Below, piece by piece: positions 27,334-36,032 of a DNA stretch of 64,000 nucleotides. The stretch comes from Neglectibacter timonensis (GTDB lineage Bacteria > Bacillota > Clostridia > Oscillospirales > Acutalibacteraceae), in NCBI RefSeq assembly GCF_900048895.1, contig NZ_LT160640.1, positions 1,194,758 through 1,258,757 on the forward strand, read 5' to 3'. Position numbers and translations under genes: made by a program. Within the stretch, counting starts at the first letter, position 1; each line of letters starts with the position of its first letter. The notes beneath the pieces were generated by a model. That model was not told where the DNA came from. It worked only from the letters and a program-made list of their open reading frames with translations, and did no database searches.

Positions 27334-27839
27334 CACTGTATCCCATCCTTCCGGTTACGATATTTTTCCCGGAGACCCCGTTCGCAATGCCTGCGCATTT
27401 TGAAGGTGATCCCTTCTTCCGGCTCGATCGGCGTAAGCAGAACAGATTTCATCCCGCAAAGGTTTGCGCCGATCACATCGGTAAAAATCTGATCCCCGAT
27501 GATGACGCATTCCCGGCAGGGCACCTGCAGCCGCTTTCTGGCCGCAAGGTAGCCGCAGGGCAGCGGCTTCATCGCGAAGCTGATGCAGTCGAGCCCAAAC
27601 CTTCTGGCAAAGGGCTCTACCCGCTTCTTGAAATTGTTCGAGACGATCATCACCCGGAACCCGGCTTCCACCATATTCTGTGCCCACTGCACCGCGCCCT
27701 CGATCGGCTCGTGGGAGGTGTAGGAAGCAATCGTGTTGTCCACGTCGAGCAGCACAGCCCGCGCCCCCAGCTGTGACAAAAAATCGGGGGTCAGCTCTGT
27801 AACGCGCCCTCTCATGGCAGTCGGTTTGAAAATACCCAT
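27333..27839 (-). CDS. yqeG: YqeG family HAD IIIA-type phosphatase
   Basis: 168-residue HAD-superfamily protein with motif I LLDVDNTIASY, motif II (VSNNFKK) and motif III/IV (GDQIFTDVIGA). No cap domain, as in YqeG. The physiological substrate is unclear; related proteins act on phosphatidylglycerol phosphate in plants and algae. The ATG at 27839 has GGAGG three to four bases upstream, slightly tight. It leads the operon with the aminopeptidase gene, efp and the zinc-ribbon gene. Confidence 0.92.
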   Translation of the reverse strand: MGIFKPTAMRGRVTELTPDFLSQLGARAVLLDVDNTIASYTSHEPIEGAVQWAQNMVEAGFRVMIVSNNFKKRVEPFARRFGLDCISFAMKPLPCGYLAARKRLQVPCRECVIIGDQIFTDVIGANLCGMKSVLLTPIEPEEGITFKMRRHCERGLREKYRNRKDGIQ

Positions 27840-27864
27840 AGTCCTCCAAAACTCCAGAAACCAT

Positions 27865-27893
27865 AAAAAAGCGGGCGAGCAGCCCGCTTTTTC
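27865..27893 (-). terminator. Intrinsic terminator after rpsU
   Basis: Perfect 11-base stem AAAAAGCGGGC / GCCCGCTTTTT with loop GAGCA. It lies 24 bases past the S21 stop and T-rich on both sides. Confidence 0.92.
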
Positions 27894-27916
27894 TGACAAG
27901 AACAAATTCCGGCAGC

Positions 27917-28093
27917 TTACTTAAACTTACGTTTGCGAGCTGCTTCTGATTTTTTCTTGCGCTTGACAGAGGGCTTCTCATAAGCCTCTCTCTTGCGCAC
28001 CTCCTGGATCACACCCGCTCTCGCGCACTGCTTCTTAAAGCGCCTGAGCGCGCTATCCAGAGATTCATTATCCTTAATTCGGATCTCAGCCAT
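27917..28093 (-). CDS. rpsU: 30S ribosomal protein S21
   Basis: 58-residue S21. It reads [19 protein letters not shown] at the start and ends in the basic tail [15 protein letters not shown]. The conserved [12 protein letters not shown] core is present. GGGAGGG precedes the ATG. It is a single-gene unit between a consensus promoter and an intrinsic terminator. Confidence 0.97.
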   Translation of the reverse strand: MAEIRIKDNESLDSALRRFKKQCARAGVIQEVRKREAYEKPSVKRKKKSEAARKRKFK

Positions 28094-28154
28094 CTATTTC
28101 CCTCCCATCCGCCATCCGGCAGGGGTCTTGTTACTCATTGATATAACACAAGTA

Positions 28155-28183
28155 ATTATATCTTCCAGGCCCGAGCTTGTCAA
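28155..28183 (-). promoter_or_regulatory. Consensus promoter of rpsU
   Basis: Minus strand TTGACA (28183-28178), exactly 17 bases, TATAAT (28160-28155). Both hexamers are perfect sigma-A consensus, fitting a highly expressed ribosomal protein gene. Confidence 0.92.
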
Positions 28184-28213
28184 GCCCTTCTTTCTTTCAT
28201 TTTTCGAACAATC

Positions 28214-29332
28214 TCAGCCAAGCCGGCGGCAAAAGACAAAAAGTCCGCCGGACAGATCGTCGAACTGCAGCTGCCGTTCCACGGTAAAGCCGCAGTTCTC
28301 CAGCAGCCTGCAGGACCCCCGGTTTTCAGACACAACATACCCCCGCACACTGCGGATTCCCGCACGCTCTCCCCTGCGCAGCAGCTCCCGCAGTATGATG
28401 CCGTTATAGCCCTTGCCCCAATACTCCGGCCTTGAAAAGACGGAAAGGTCCGCCTCCTCTGATTCCGTTCCCTCCCGTTTCAGCGCGGCCACGCCTATGG
28501 GGCTTCCATCCAGGGTTTCCGCCAGGAAGGCAAGACCTCCCCGCTTCCCATAGGCGGCGATCAGCTCCTGTGCTTCGCCAAGGCTTTCATGAGTGTCAAA
28601 ACGCATATACCGGGCCACCCGTGGGTCTGAGGTCATGGCAAATACCGCGGATGCATCCTCCGCCCGCAAAGGCCGCAGCCGGAGCCCCTTCAGATAGGCA
28701 GGCAGCTCTTCCAGCCCGCCCAGCACAGGCACTCCCATAGCCTCCAGCCGCGGCCTGTCCTGATGTCCCGACGCCGTCAGCACACAGGGGGAACCCACTG
28801 TCTGCGCCACCTCACAATCATGTACCGTGTCCCCCACAAAAATCGCCTGATTGGGAGCCACGTTCCTTTCCTCCAGATAGCGCCGTGCCACGCCTGCCTT
28901 TCCCTCTCCCAGAAAATTCTCAGCCCCCAGCACCGCCTCAAAACAGCCGGTCAAGCCATACTGCTCCGCCTGTTCCTCCAACGTTTCGCTCTCCGTGGCT
29001 GAAACCAGGAGCTGCCGGAACCCCATAGCCTCCGCCTCCCGCAGAATTTCCCGGGCATAAGGGACGAGACCGCAGGAAAGCGCACGGCGGTTATATTCTG
29101 AAATATATTCCAGGGCAAGTTTCTCAAAGGATTCACGCGCAGGGTCAAGCCCCGCCTTTTTATAATACTCCCGCACCGGAAAGGTAAAAATCCCCCGGTA
29201 GCATTCCACGCTCTTCAGAGGGGCCAGCCCCCTCCTTTCCAGCATGCCGTTCATCACGTCCACACAAGTCTCTACATCGTCCAGAAGCGTGCCGTTCCAA
29301 TCCCAAATCAAATACCGTTCCCTGTTCTCCAT
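28214..29332 (-). CDS. HAD hydrolase-GNAT acetyltransferase fusion
   Basis: 372-residue two-domain protein. Residues ~1-205 are a HAD phosphatase of the phosphoglycolate-phosphatase type: motif I IWDWNGTLLDD with D11 as nucleophile and N13 at the usual second Asp position, and GDTVHDCEVA as motif IV. Residues ~210-372 are a GNAT N-acetyltransferase, starting at LRLRPLRAEDASAVF, with the acetyl-CoA-binding segment around SRPEYWGKGYNG and the C-terminal SENRGSCRLLENCGF. A single reading frame crosses the junction, so this is a real fusion and not two adjacent genes. It probably repairs or detoxifies a metabolite, but no substrate can be inferred. AGGGGG precedes the ATG. Confidence 0.9.
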   Translation of the reverse strand: MENRERYLIWDWNGTLLDDVETCVDVMNGMLERRGLAPLKSVECYRGIFTFPVREYYKKAGLDPARESFEKLALEYISEYNRRALSCGLVPYAREILREAEAMGFRQLLVSATESETLEEQAEQYGLTGCFEAVLGAENFLGEGKAGVARRYLEERNVAPNQAIFVGDTVHDCEVAQTVGSPCVLTASGHQDRPRLEAMGVPVLGGLEELPAYLKGLRLRPLRAEDASAVFAMTSDPRVARYMRFDTHESLGEAQELIAAYGKRGGLAFLAETLDGSPIGVAALKREGTESEEADLSVFSRPEYWGKGYNGIILRELLRRGERAGIRSVRGYVVSENRGSCRLLENCGFTVERQLQFDDLSGGLFVFCRRLG

Positions 29333-29447
29333 TGCGGTCCCCCTGTGATTTCTCTGTTTATTATATAGGAATTGGATAAAAAGCGCAAGAAAGTAGGAAA
29401 ACAGGCCGGGCTCTTCCTGGCTTTCCGCCTAAAAAAACCAGCTTTTC

Positions 29448-29476
29448 TTTACAATTTTAGAGCGGTACGCTATACT
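29448..29476 (+). promoter_or_regulatory. Promoter of the esterase gene
   Basis: TTTACA (29448-29453), a 17-base spacer and TATACT (29471-29476), about 38 bases ahead of the esterase ATG. Confidence 0.75.
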
Positions 29477-29514
29477 GGATACAAGTAATAAAATAAGAGA
29501 AGGAGTGTTTCACA

Positions 29515-30348
29515 ATGGCCCTGATCCAATGTAATTTTTTCTCCAAAGCCCTGATGCGAACCGTACCCATTCAAGTGGTTCTTCCCACCGACAAGATGGT
29601 GTTCCCCGGGCAGCCCCAGCCGGAGGAAAAGCCCTTTAAAACCCTCTACCTGCTCCACGGTATTTTCGGGAATTATACCGATTGGGTCTGCGGCACCAGG
29701 ATACAGGCCTGGGCGCAGGACCGGAACCTGGCTGTGGTGATGCCGTCGGGAGAAAATAAATTCTATGTGGATAACCCCGTATCCAATGAAATGTACGGTA
29801 CCTTTATCGGCAAAGAGCTGGTGGATTTCACCCGTCGTTCCTTCCCGCTCTCCCGGAACCGGGAGGACACCTACATCGGCGGCCTCTCCATGGGCGGGTT
29901 TGGCTCCATCGTCAACGGCCTGCAGAATCCTGAAACCTTCGGAGCGGTCTGCGCCCTCTCCTCCGCCCTGATTCTGGACAAGGCGGCCTCCATGACGGAG
30001 TATACCGATTTCCTCATGGATAACAAGGGCTACTATGAATCCGTGTTCGGCGATCTGGGACAGCTGCGGGGCGGCAATAAGGACTATGACACGCTGGCAG
30101 AGAAGCTGGCTGCCTCCGGCGAACCCAAACCCAGCTTTTACCTGGCCTGCGGTACGGAGGACGACCTCATCACCCCCAACCGCGCTTTCCGGGATCATTT
30201 GAAAGCCCTGGGTTTCGACGTCACCTGGGAAGAGGGTCCCGGCAGGCACGACTGGACCTTCTGGGACACCTATATTCTGCGTGCGCTGGACTGGCTGCCC
30301 CTGGACAGCGCCGTGCAGGGCGTCAGCTCCGGCCATGTGACTGACTGA
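29515..30348 (+). CDS. Esterase, CE1/EstA type alpha-beta hydrolase
   Basis: 277-residue serine esterase of the feruloyl/acetylxylan esterase group (esterase D-like). It has the oxyanion strand LYLLHGIFGNYTDW, the nucleophile elbow GGLSMGGFGS with S125, and a C-terminal histidine in GPGRHDWTFW. No signal peptide, so it acts in the cytoplasm, probably deacylating imported plant oligosaccharides. GAAGGAG is nine bases ahead of the ATG. Confidence 0.93.
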   Translation: MALIQCNFFSKALMRTVPIQVVLPTDKMVFPGQPQPEEKPFKTLYLLHGIFGNYTDWVCGTRIQAWAQDRNLAVVMPSGENKFYVDNPVSNEMYGTFIGKELVDFTRRSFPLSRNREDTYIGGLSMGGFGSIVNGLQNPETFGAVCALSSALILDKAASMTEYTDFLMDNKGYYESVFGDLGQLRGGNKDYDTLAEKLAASGEPKPSFYLACGTEDDLITPNRAFRDHLKALGFDVTWEEGPGRHDWTFWDTYILRALDWLPLDSAVQGVSSGHVTD

Positions 30349-30414
30349 TAGAGATGCTTCCGCCCCCGGTGTTTTTCCGCAACCAGAGTCCGCCGAAAGG
30401 GAGGGAATCGTTTT

Positions 30415-31749
30415 ATGAAAAATTTAAAAAAGGCGGCCTGGACCACACTTGCAGTACTCAGCAGTCTGCTGGCGCTGTTCACTCTTTTGCTGATCGGCGT
30501 GCAGACTGCGGATTGGATAAAATACGGCTACCGTTCCACCGATCTGAAGTATGTGCTGCTTGCCGGCGGCTTCAGTATCGCGATGGCTGTGCTGGCGGTG
30601 CTGGGGATCCGTATGGCGGGAAAAGGCAGGGAAAAGCAACCGGCACTTTCCGCCGCACCTCTGCAGGTCTCCGACATGAGAAGAGAACCCGAACGGAAAA
30701 TCTACCGCAGCGCGCCCCGTCTGCTTGCCGCAGAATTCGGGAAGAAATTGATTTTTCTTGGTTTTTTCTGCATTCTGGCAGTGCAGCTGCTTCTGTCCGG
30801 AAACCCAAATCTGTTTTTAAGCCTTCCTTTCCCTGCTTGGGTTTCAGAGTGGGTCCTTCCGGTACTTCTGGCAGCGCTCCTCTCCTCCCTCTGGGCCTTT
30901 TACTGGTGCCGAATCCGCATTGAGATCAGCCGGGACGGGCTTGCCTTTTTCCGTAGAAACAGGCCGTACGCCTTCTATCCGTTGGACGCCCCTCTGCAGG
31001 TCAGCGTGACAAAGAAAAGCTGGAACGGCCTTTTTCTGGGCACCAGCCGGGAATTCTTCCTGCCGGGCCGGGGGCCTCTTAGGAAGACCGTTTCCTGCTG
31101 GTGTATTGATAACGCCAGCTTTTCTTCCCTTGTGGAGGAGTTCAACCGGCTACGACAGGACGGCCCGAAGGAATCCCCTCTTCGTCCTGCCAGGGAGGAC
31201 CTCTATGGTCTCGGCCAGAATTCCGTGTTCCGCCTTCCCAAGGAAGAGCTGCTCTCCCGGGAGAAGGCGCGCCTGTTGGCCATTTCTGCCGGGAGTGCCG
31301 GGGCCGGGCTACTTCTGGCCCTTCTCTGGTTCTTCTTGGTATACCGGGGGCCTTTAAACGGCCATGCCGCTGCCTGCGCGCTTTTCATTTTTCTGTTTTT
31401 CTCCCTGGCAGCCCTTCCGCAAGCTCTCCGGTACCGCAGCCTTGCCAGTAGGATTCCGGAGCGCATCACTCTTACCAATGCCTCGATACGGATAGATGAG
31501 CGGAGCTTTTCCGCCCGGGAGTTAAAAAGCGTGGTGATGACGCCAGCCAGCCAAACCGTTTCTGGAGGCGGAATCTCCTTTCGCAGGCAGCTTTTCCTGC
31601 AGACGGCTTTGGAACAGACCAAATACCTGCTCGGCAGCACGCCGGACGCTCCCAAGGGACTGCTCTATGAGGAATACGGCAGCCTGCTGGAGACCATTCG
31701 GAGCTGGTGTGCGGAACAGGGCGTCTCCTTCCGGGAAAATCTGAACTGA
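30415..31749 (+). CDS. Uncharacterised multi-pass membrane protein
   Basis: 444 residues, no family recognised. Hydrophobic helices lie at ~6-26, ~45-64, ~112-128, ~143-162, ~290-312 and ~322-343. Two soluble stretches (~165-285 and ~350-444) are rich in Arg and aromatic residues and resemble PH-like or bacterial YcxB-type domains in spacing only. AAAGGGAGGG precedes the ATG. It lies 66 bases after one esterase gene and 44 bases before another hydrolase, so the three may be co-transcribed. Function unknown. Confidence 0.75.
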   Translation: MKNLKKAAWTTLAVLSSLLALFTLLLIGVQTADWIKYGYRSTDLKYVLLAGGFSIAMAVLAVLGIRMAGKGREKQPALSAAPLQVSDMRREPERKIYRSAPRLLAAEFGKKLIFLGFFCILAVQLLLSGNPNLFLSLPFPAWVSEWVLPVLLAALLSSLWAFYWCRIRIEISRDGLAFFRRNRPYAFYPLDAPLQVSVTKKSWNGLFLGTSREFFLPGRGPLRKTVSCWCIDNASFSSLVEEFNRLRQDGPKESPLRPAREDLYGLGQNSVFRLPKEELLSREKARLLAISAGSAGAGLLLALLWFFLVYRGPLNGHAAACALFIFLFFSLAALPQALRYRSLASRIPERITLTNASIRIDERSFSARELKSVVMTPASQTVSGGGISFRRQLFLQTALEQTKYLLGSTPDAPKGLLYEEYGSLLETIRSWCAEQGVSFRENLN

Positions 31750-31793
31750 ACGCCCTGCTATCCCAATATTTTTCAAGAAAGGATTCCATCACA

Positions 31794-32714
31794 ATGAAAA
31801 CGGATTTGATACGCCTCTATGAAAACCGGGAGGATGTGACACTCACCTGTTATCTCTGGGACGACTCCCCGGAGCTGCTCAATGGAAAGAAGCGTCCCGC
31901 CGTGTTAATCTGCCCCGGCGGGGCCTATCTGGGCTGCTCAGACCGGGAAGGCGAGCCTGTGGCCCTCCGGTTCGCGTCGATGGGCTACCATGCCTTTGTC
32001 CTGCGCTATTCCACCTATACGGAGGGGAAAAACGGCCCGGTGGACTGCTCCGTCCCCCTTTCCCCAAAGCCCCGCCTGACCCACCCCGCCCCTATGAGGG
32101 AAATCGGGCAGGCCATGCTGATCCTGCGGGAACATGCTGAAGACTGGTTTTTGGATGCAGAACGCATCGCCATCTGCGGTTTCTCCGCAGGAGCACACAA
32201 CTGTGCCATGTACGCCACCCATTGGCACACCGCAGAGCTCTGCGGCCATTTTGGAAGGCCCTCGGCGCTCTTTCGCCCGGCCGCAGCCATTCTCGCCTAC
32301 ACTCTCAGCGATTACCACCTGCTGGGCGCGGCAGCCGCAGACGCCAGCGCCGTGCAGCTTTTCGAAGCCAGCAACGTGGCGCTGCTGGGAACCGCCCGTC
32401 CTACGGAGGAGCAGCTGACCAGCGTGAGCCCCGCTCTCCACGTCTCCGAGAAAACACCTCCCACATTTCTGTGGGCCACCTTTCAGGACCATCTGGTGCC
32501 GGTGCAGCAGTCCCTGCGCATGGCCTCCGCCCTGGCGGATGGGGGAGTTCCCTTTGAACTGCACGTGTTCGAGGCTGGGGAGCACGGCTTGAGTCTGGCG
32601 GACCAGACCTCCTCCACAGATTGTTCCCAGCTCGATCCGGACGCGGCCAAATGGGCCGGGCTTGCAGCAGCCTGGCTGCACAAAAGGTTTGCTCTTCCGC
32701 TGCCGAACGCCTGA
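31794..32714 (+). CDS. Alpha/beta hydrolase, acetyl-esterase type
   Basis: 306-residue serine hydrolase of the Aes/xylan-esterase group. Marks are the oxyanion segment VLICPGGAYLGCSDREG, the nucleophile elbow CGFSAGAHNC, a C-terminal DHLVPVQQS for the acidic residue and EHGLSL for the catalytic histidine. No signal peptide. The ATG at 31794 has AAAGGA ten bases upstream; the longer in-frame start would overlap the preceding gene. It probably deacetylates sugars. Confidence 0.92.
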   Translation: MKTDLIRLYENREDVTLTCYLWDDSPELLNGKKRPAVLICPGGAYLGCSDREGEPVALRFASMGYHAFVLRYSTYTEGKNGPVDCSVPLSPKPRLTHPAPMREIGQAMLILREHAEDWFLDAERIAICGFSAGAHNCAMYATHWHTAELCGHFGRPSALFRPAAAILAYTLSDYHLLGAAAADASAVQLFEASNVALLGTARPTEEQLTSVSPALHVSEKTPPTFLWATFQDHLVPVQQSLRMASALADGGVPFELHVFEAGEHGLSLADQTSSTDCSQLDPDAAKWAGLAAAWLHKRFALPLPNA

Positions 32715-32719
32715 TAGAA

Positions 32720-32758
32720 AAACTGGCGGCGGTTTCTGCCGGAAACCGCCGCCTTCCA
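32720..32758. terminator. Bidirectional terminator between convergent genes
   Basis: Perfect 12-base stem GGCGGCGGTTTC / GAAACCGCCGCC with a five-base loop. The minus strand continues with AGTTTTTC, the plus strand only with TTCC. It sits between the converging hydrolase and exonuclease genes. Confidence 0.85.
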
Positions 32759-32787
32759 AGGCCTGCAGGGCGATATTTTGCCTAACA

Positions 32788-33723
32788 TCAGGGCAGCCCT
32801 TCTTCCCGGTTTCGAACCAGCCGGAAAAAAGCCTGCTCCGTCAGCACCGCCATGCCGCGCCCCTTCTGCAGGGGCACGGCATTTTCTTTGGCAGGCAGAG
32901 CCGTAGACCCCACCACCAGATAATCGGTGCGGCTGCCCACACTGTCACAGTTGACGCCGCCCGCGTCGGCCACCAGCTGCATGGCCTCCTTCCGGGGAAT
33001 GCTCAGCTCGCCTGCAAAGGCCACACGCTTCCCATACAGCGGATGCGTCTCATCGAAATTTTTCCTGTCTGTCCCAATGTCCCGTGCCCGGTACTCCATC
33101 TTTTTCCTGGGGAACAGGCGAATGAATTCCTCCTCGGAAAACCGTTCCAGCGCCAACTCCCGCAGTTTCAGATAGCAGCCGTGGGTGATGCGGCAGTCCG
33201 CCTCTGCCCGGTGGGCGCCCTCATAACGAACTCCCAGCGCAGCCGCCAGGTCGGAAAGCCGATGGTGCGGCAGCTCCGGCAGCAGCTTCCGGGACAGGCG
33301 CAGCGTATCGAGAAAATCGTTCCGCAGCGGCCTTCCAAGCCATTGTTCAAAGGCATCATAAAGAAAATTCACATCGAACTGTACATTGTGTCCCAAAAGG
33401 ACCCGATCTTCCAAAAAGGCATGGGCCTTCGGAAGGATTTCTTCCGGGCCCGGAGCATCCTCCAACATCTCGTTCGTAATGCCGGTCAGCCCTGTAATAA
33501 AGGAATCGGCATAGGCATACCTCACCTCGCCGAACTCGCAGATCTCCTGTTTGGGCGGACGGATTAAGCTGGAAAACACTTCCGTCACCTCTCCGTTCCG
33601 AACGCGCAGGGCCGACAGCTCAATGATATGGCTGCGCCCGCTGCTCAGGCCCGTGGTTTCCGTGTCCACAACCACGTAATCCACCGGCAGCGCCACCAGG
33701 CTTTTCCCCTTCTCCTCCCGCAT
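32788..33723 (-). CDS. DnaQ-like 3'-5' exonuclease with BRCT domain
   Basis: 311-residue DEDDh exonuclease. ExoI is at VVVDTETTGL (D and E metal ligands), ExoII around GHNVQFDVNF, and ExoIII HRAEADCRIT with the catalytic His. A C-terminal BRCT domain (~228-300) contains GKRVAFAGELSIPRKEA and DYLVVGS. Such proteins resemble the epsilon proofreading subunit and are common in Firmicutes as DNA-repair accessories. GGAGGG precedes the ATG. Confidence 0.93.
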   Translation of the reverse strand: MREEKGKSLVALPVDYVVVDTETTGLSSGRSHIIELSALRVRNGEVTEVFSSLIRPPKQEICEFGEVRYAYADSFITGLTGITNEMLEDAPGPEEILPKAHAFLEDRVLLGHNVQFDVNFLYDAFEQWLGRPLRNDFLDTLRLSRKLLPELPHHRLSDLAAALGVRYEGAHRAEADCRITHGCYLKLRELALERFSEEEFIRLFPRKKMEYRARDIGTDRKNFDETHPLYGKRVAFAGELSIPRKEAMQLVADAGGVNCDSVGSRTDYLVVGSTALPAKENAVPLQKGRGMAVLTEQAFFRLVRNREEGLP

Positions 33724-33946
33724 TCTTCCGATCCCTCCTGTTTTGCCTCTGCCTGTACCGGGTCAGCCCTACCTGTTTGGCCTTTTTTATGGAAAAAGCG
33801 GCCGGAAAACCTGCTGGAACACCCCTGACCGCCAACCCGGCGCGTCTCAAATATAGCGAAGGTGTATTTTCTTGAAAGCCCTTTTCCATAAAAAACAGGT
33901 TTTCCGTTCACCTGCGCTGCACAGGCTATGGAATGCATCTGAAAAA

Positions 33947-33975
33947 AGTATAGCATTTTCATCCAGGAGCGTCAA
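33947..33975 (-). promoter_or_regulatory. Promoter of the exonuclease gene
   Basis: Minus strand TTGACG (33975-33970), 17 bases, TATACT (33952-33947). The implied leader is ~220 bases. The leader holds two 10-14-base segments with complements in it (33783-33796 with 33882-33895; 33804-33813 with 33896-33905), in an order that allows alternative pairing. Confidence 0.65.
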
Positions 33976-34023
33976 ACAGGCGCGGCGGGCAACCCGTTTC
34001 TGGTCTCCCGCCGCGCCTGTTTT
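33974..34023. terminator. Terminator after the anti-sigma gene
   Basis: AAACAGGCGCGGCGGG (33974-33989) and its complement (34007-34022) form a perfect 16-base stem. The T-run is longer on the plus strand. It lies 43 bases past the anti-sigma stop and abuts the exonuclease promoter. Confidence 0.78.
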
Positions 34024-34065
34024 CATTTTGGAAGTCACGGCCTTGTACGGAAGCGCAGCCAGATT

Positions 34066-35121
34066 TTACTGCACAGCCTCCAAACCGTTCAACGGTATCT
34101 CCACTCCCTCTATGGAGACGGACTCCAAGTCCTCCAAAAGGACAGGCTGGTCAAAGACAAGACTGCACTGACATTCCAGCACGCCGCCCTTCTGCTCAGA
34201 ATTTCCCCAGCCGTTCTGGATATGAGAATCCCCTCCCTGCTGAGGATCTCTCATGGCCCTGTTAGCAATACGGGTACCATCCTTTTTGAGGATGACAATG
34301 TCCGGCCACTCCAGCCGTTCCCGTAAAACGCTCTTACCATTATGGTCCAGTACTGCTTCCATATCCGCCTCGGTGAGCTTTGCCGTACTTATCACGCGAA
34401 TGGACAGTGGGGAAATCGTCACCTGATTCACGGTGATTTCTGCGCCTTCCACGGATAGGGTCTGTCCTGTGGGCAAATCGGCAGACTGATCAGCATACCC
34501 CATATCGAATTCCAGCTCCCATCTGCCCGGCACAGTCTGTTCTGTCAGAACGCCGTGAGAATTTATCACCAGGTTCTCTAAGACGACGGCTGCTTTCCCT
34601 CCCGGGATGACGGATTCATCGCCCATCCAGGAGACCACATACCTGGCTTTGCCGTCGCCCGATACAGAGTCGGACGATGATGCGGCTGGACCGGTAAATT
34701 CGGCGCCGCCCACCTTCAGAGTGGACCTGTCAAACAGGAACCCCTTACCATCTATATCACTTTTTTCAACAGTGAGCACCAGCGTGCAGTTGTAACGATC
34801 CCGCACCACGGAATCTACTGTGACGGCAACGCCGTTGTCCGTCACGCTAACGCCTACGGGAGCACCAAGCCTCGCAATCAATTCGGGATCCAGGGAGCTC
34901 TGCCGTGCGCCGGGAAATGCAGGGCCAAAAAGGTTTTCAAGGCTCTCAAAATCTCCTGCCGCGCCTACACCGATGGCCAGGATGAGCGCCAAAACGGCCG
35001 CCGCGGCCGCAGTCCAAACGATCCGTGTCCGGGGTGTTTTCTTCTTTTCAGCAGGTCTTGCCGCAAAAATCAGGCCGTCGTCAATGGTGCCGATAGCATG
35101 AAGCAATTTTTCGCTTTTCAT
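34066..35121 (-). CDS. Membrane anti-sigma factor, DUF4179-like
   Basis: 351-residue single-pass membrane protein. It has a short cytoplasmic N-terminus (~1-33), TM at ~34-55, and a large extracytoplasmic beta-rich region (~56-351) of the DUF4179 type. Its ATG overlaps the ECF sigma gene stop by four bases (ATGA), the standard coupling for a sigma/anti-sigma pair. The N-terminus would hold the sigma factor at the membrane until an envelope signal releases it (family knowledge). No zinc-finger (ZAS) motif is visible. Confidence 0.85.
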   Translation of the reverse strand: MKSEKLLHAIGTIDDGLIFAARPAEKKKTPRTRIVWTAAAAAVLALILAIGVGAAGDFESLENLFGPAFPGARQSSLDPELIARLGAPVGVSVTDNGVAVTVDSVVRDRYNCTLVLTVEKSDIDGKGFLFDRSTLKVGGAEFTGPAASSSDSVSGDGKARYVVSWMGDESVIPGGKAAVVLENLVINSHGVLTEQTVPGRWELEFDMGYADQSADLPTGQTLSVEGAEITVNQVTISPLSIRVISTAKLTEADMEAVLDHNGKSVLRERLEWPDIVILKKDGTRIANRAMRDPQQGGDSHIQNGWGNSEQKGGVLECQCSLVFDQPVLLEDLESVSIEGVEIPLNGLEAVQ

Positions 35122-35678
35122 AATATGATATCCTCCTTTGCAAGATGGTGTTTTAGTTTTTTTCGCATACGGAACAGCAGAGATTTCACCTTCGATTCAC
35201 TCATCCCGTACTCGTCCGCCAGCTCCTGGATGGAGCTTATATACCAATAGCGGCGAATAAACAGATTTCGTTTCAACCTCGGCTGGGAGTAAAGGAATTT
35301 CTCGATGGACCAGGTAAGAAGCTCGTCTTCCACCGCCTGCTCTATGCCGGTCTTTGCCGGGATACATTCCTCTAACTCCGATAACGCCAGCTCTGTCTGT
35401 CCTTCTCCACGCTTTTGGGCGTTGTACTGTTTCCAGCGGTTCAGGGAAACATTCCGGGTTATCTTCCCAAGGAACGCCGCCACTCTTTCCGGACGGTGAG
35501 GAGGAATGGAATTCCAAGCGGCGAGATAAGCGTCGTTTACACATTCTTCGGCGTCCTCCGCGTTGTGTAGGATACTAAAGGCAATAGAGTAACAGTAATT
35601 CCCATATTTCTCAGCCGTAGCCGCGACGGCATCTTCCGATCGCATCCAGTACAAGCCGACCATTTCTTCATCCTTCAT
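35118..35678 (-). CDS. ECF-type RNA polymerase sigma factor
   Basis: 186-residue group 4 sigma factor. Region 2 is at ~20-90 (NYCYSIAFSILHNAEDAEECVNDAY-type helix, FLGKITRNVSLNRW) and region 4 at ~125-180 with the helix-turn-helix SIQELADEYGMSESKVKS. GGAGGTGG precedes the ATG. It is translationally coupled to the membrane anti-sigma gene downstream and probably controls its own operon. A possible ECF promoter (GCAACG ... GTATAC, minus strand, 35754-35721) lies just upstream. Confidence 0.93.
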   Translation of the reverse strand: MKDEEMVGLYWMRSEDAVAATAEKYGNYCYSIAFSILHNAEDAEECVNDAYLAAWNSIPPHRPERVAAFLGKITRNVSLNRWKQYNAQKRGEGQTELALSELEECIPAKTGIEQAVEDELLTWSIEKFLYSQPRLKRNLFIRRYWYISSIQELADEYGMSESKVKSLLFRMRKKLKHHLAKEDIIL

Positions 35679-35693
35679 AGGGCCACCTCCCTC

Positions 35694-35959
35694 TCAGTAA
35701 CTAAAAGGCCTTTCACATAGTATACACAACAAAAAAACACTCACGTTGCGCCACGGTGCAAAAATCAGACGGCATTTCCCTGATTGTATCAATCTGCAAC
35801 GATTTTTACCGTGGGCTACGCGCCGTTTCCTCGGCTGTGCCCGCGTGTCTCGATGGGAGATAAAAAAGGCTTTTGCGCCGCTCCTGCAAGAGCTGCAGAG
35901 ACAGTTTTTGTGGAAAAGTCGAAAAGAAAAAAACCGTTCATTTTTTTGTGGATTGATGC
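35694..35959. other. Intergenic region with repeat-like sequence upstream of tRNA-Asp
   Basis: About 265 bases without a supported gene. The plus-strand translation of ~35800-35930 includes ATRRFLGCARVSRWE and LLQELQRQFLWKSR. It resembles spurious peptides that I recall being annotated repeatedly in Clostridia intergenic regions, so this may be a dispersed non-coding repeat (inference). Confidence 0.35.
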
Positions 35960-35988
35960 TTGACAAGAATGATTTCCTAAGATATAAT
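35960..35988 (+). promoter_or_regulatory. Promoter of the tRNA-Asp/tRNA-Thr unit
   Basis: TTGACA (35960-35965), 17 bases, TATAAT (35983-35988): perfect consensus, 45 bases ahead of tRNA-Asp. Confidence 0.95.
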
Positions 35989-36032
35989 AATGCAGTCGCC
36001 TGATGACGAGCCCGTCCCCGGGCGAGCAAGAT

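Noticed and set aside
27355-27981. 208-codon minus-strand frame overlapping yqeG
   Set aside because: It lies in another frame across yqeG, the terminator and rpsU; yqeG and rpsU both have clear motifs and ribosome-binding sites.
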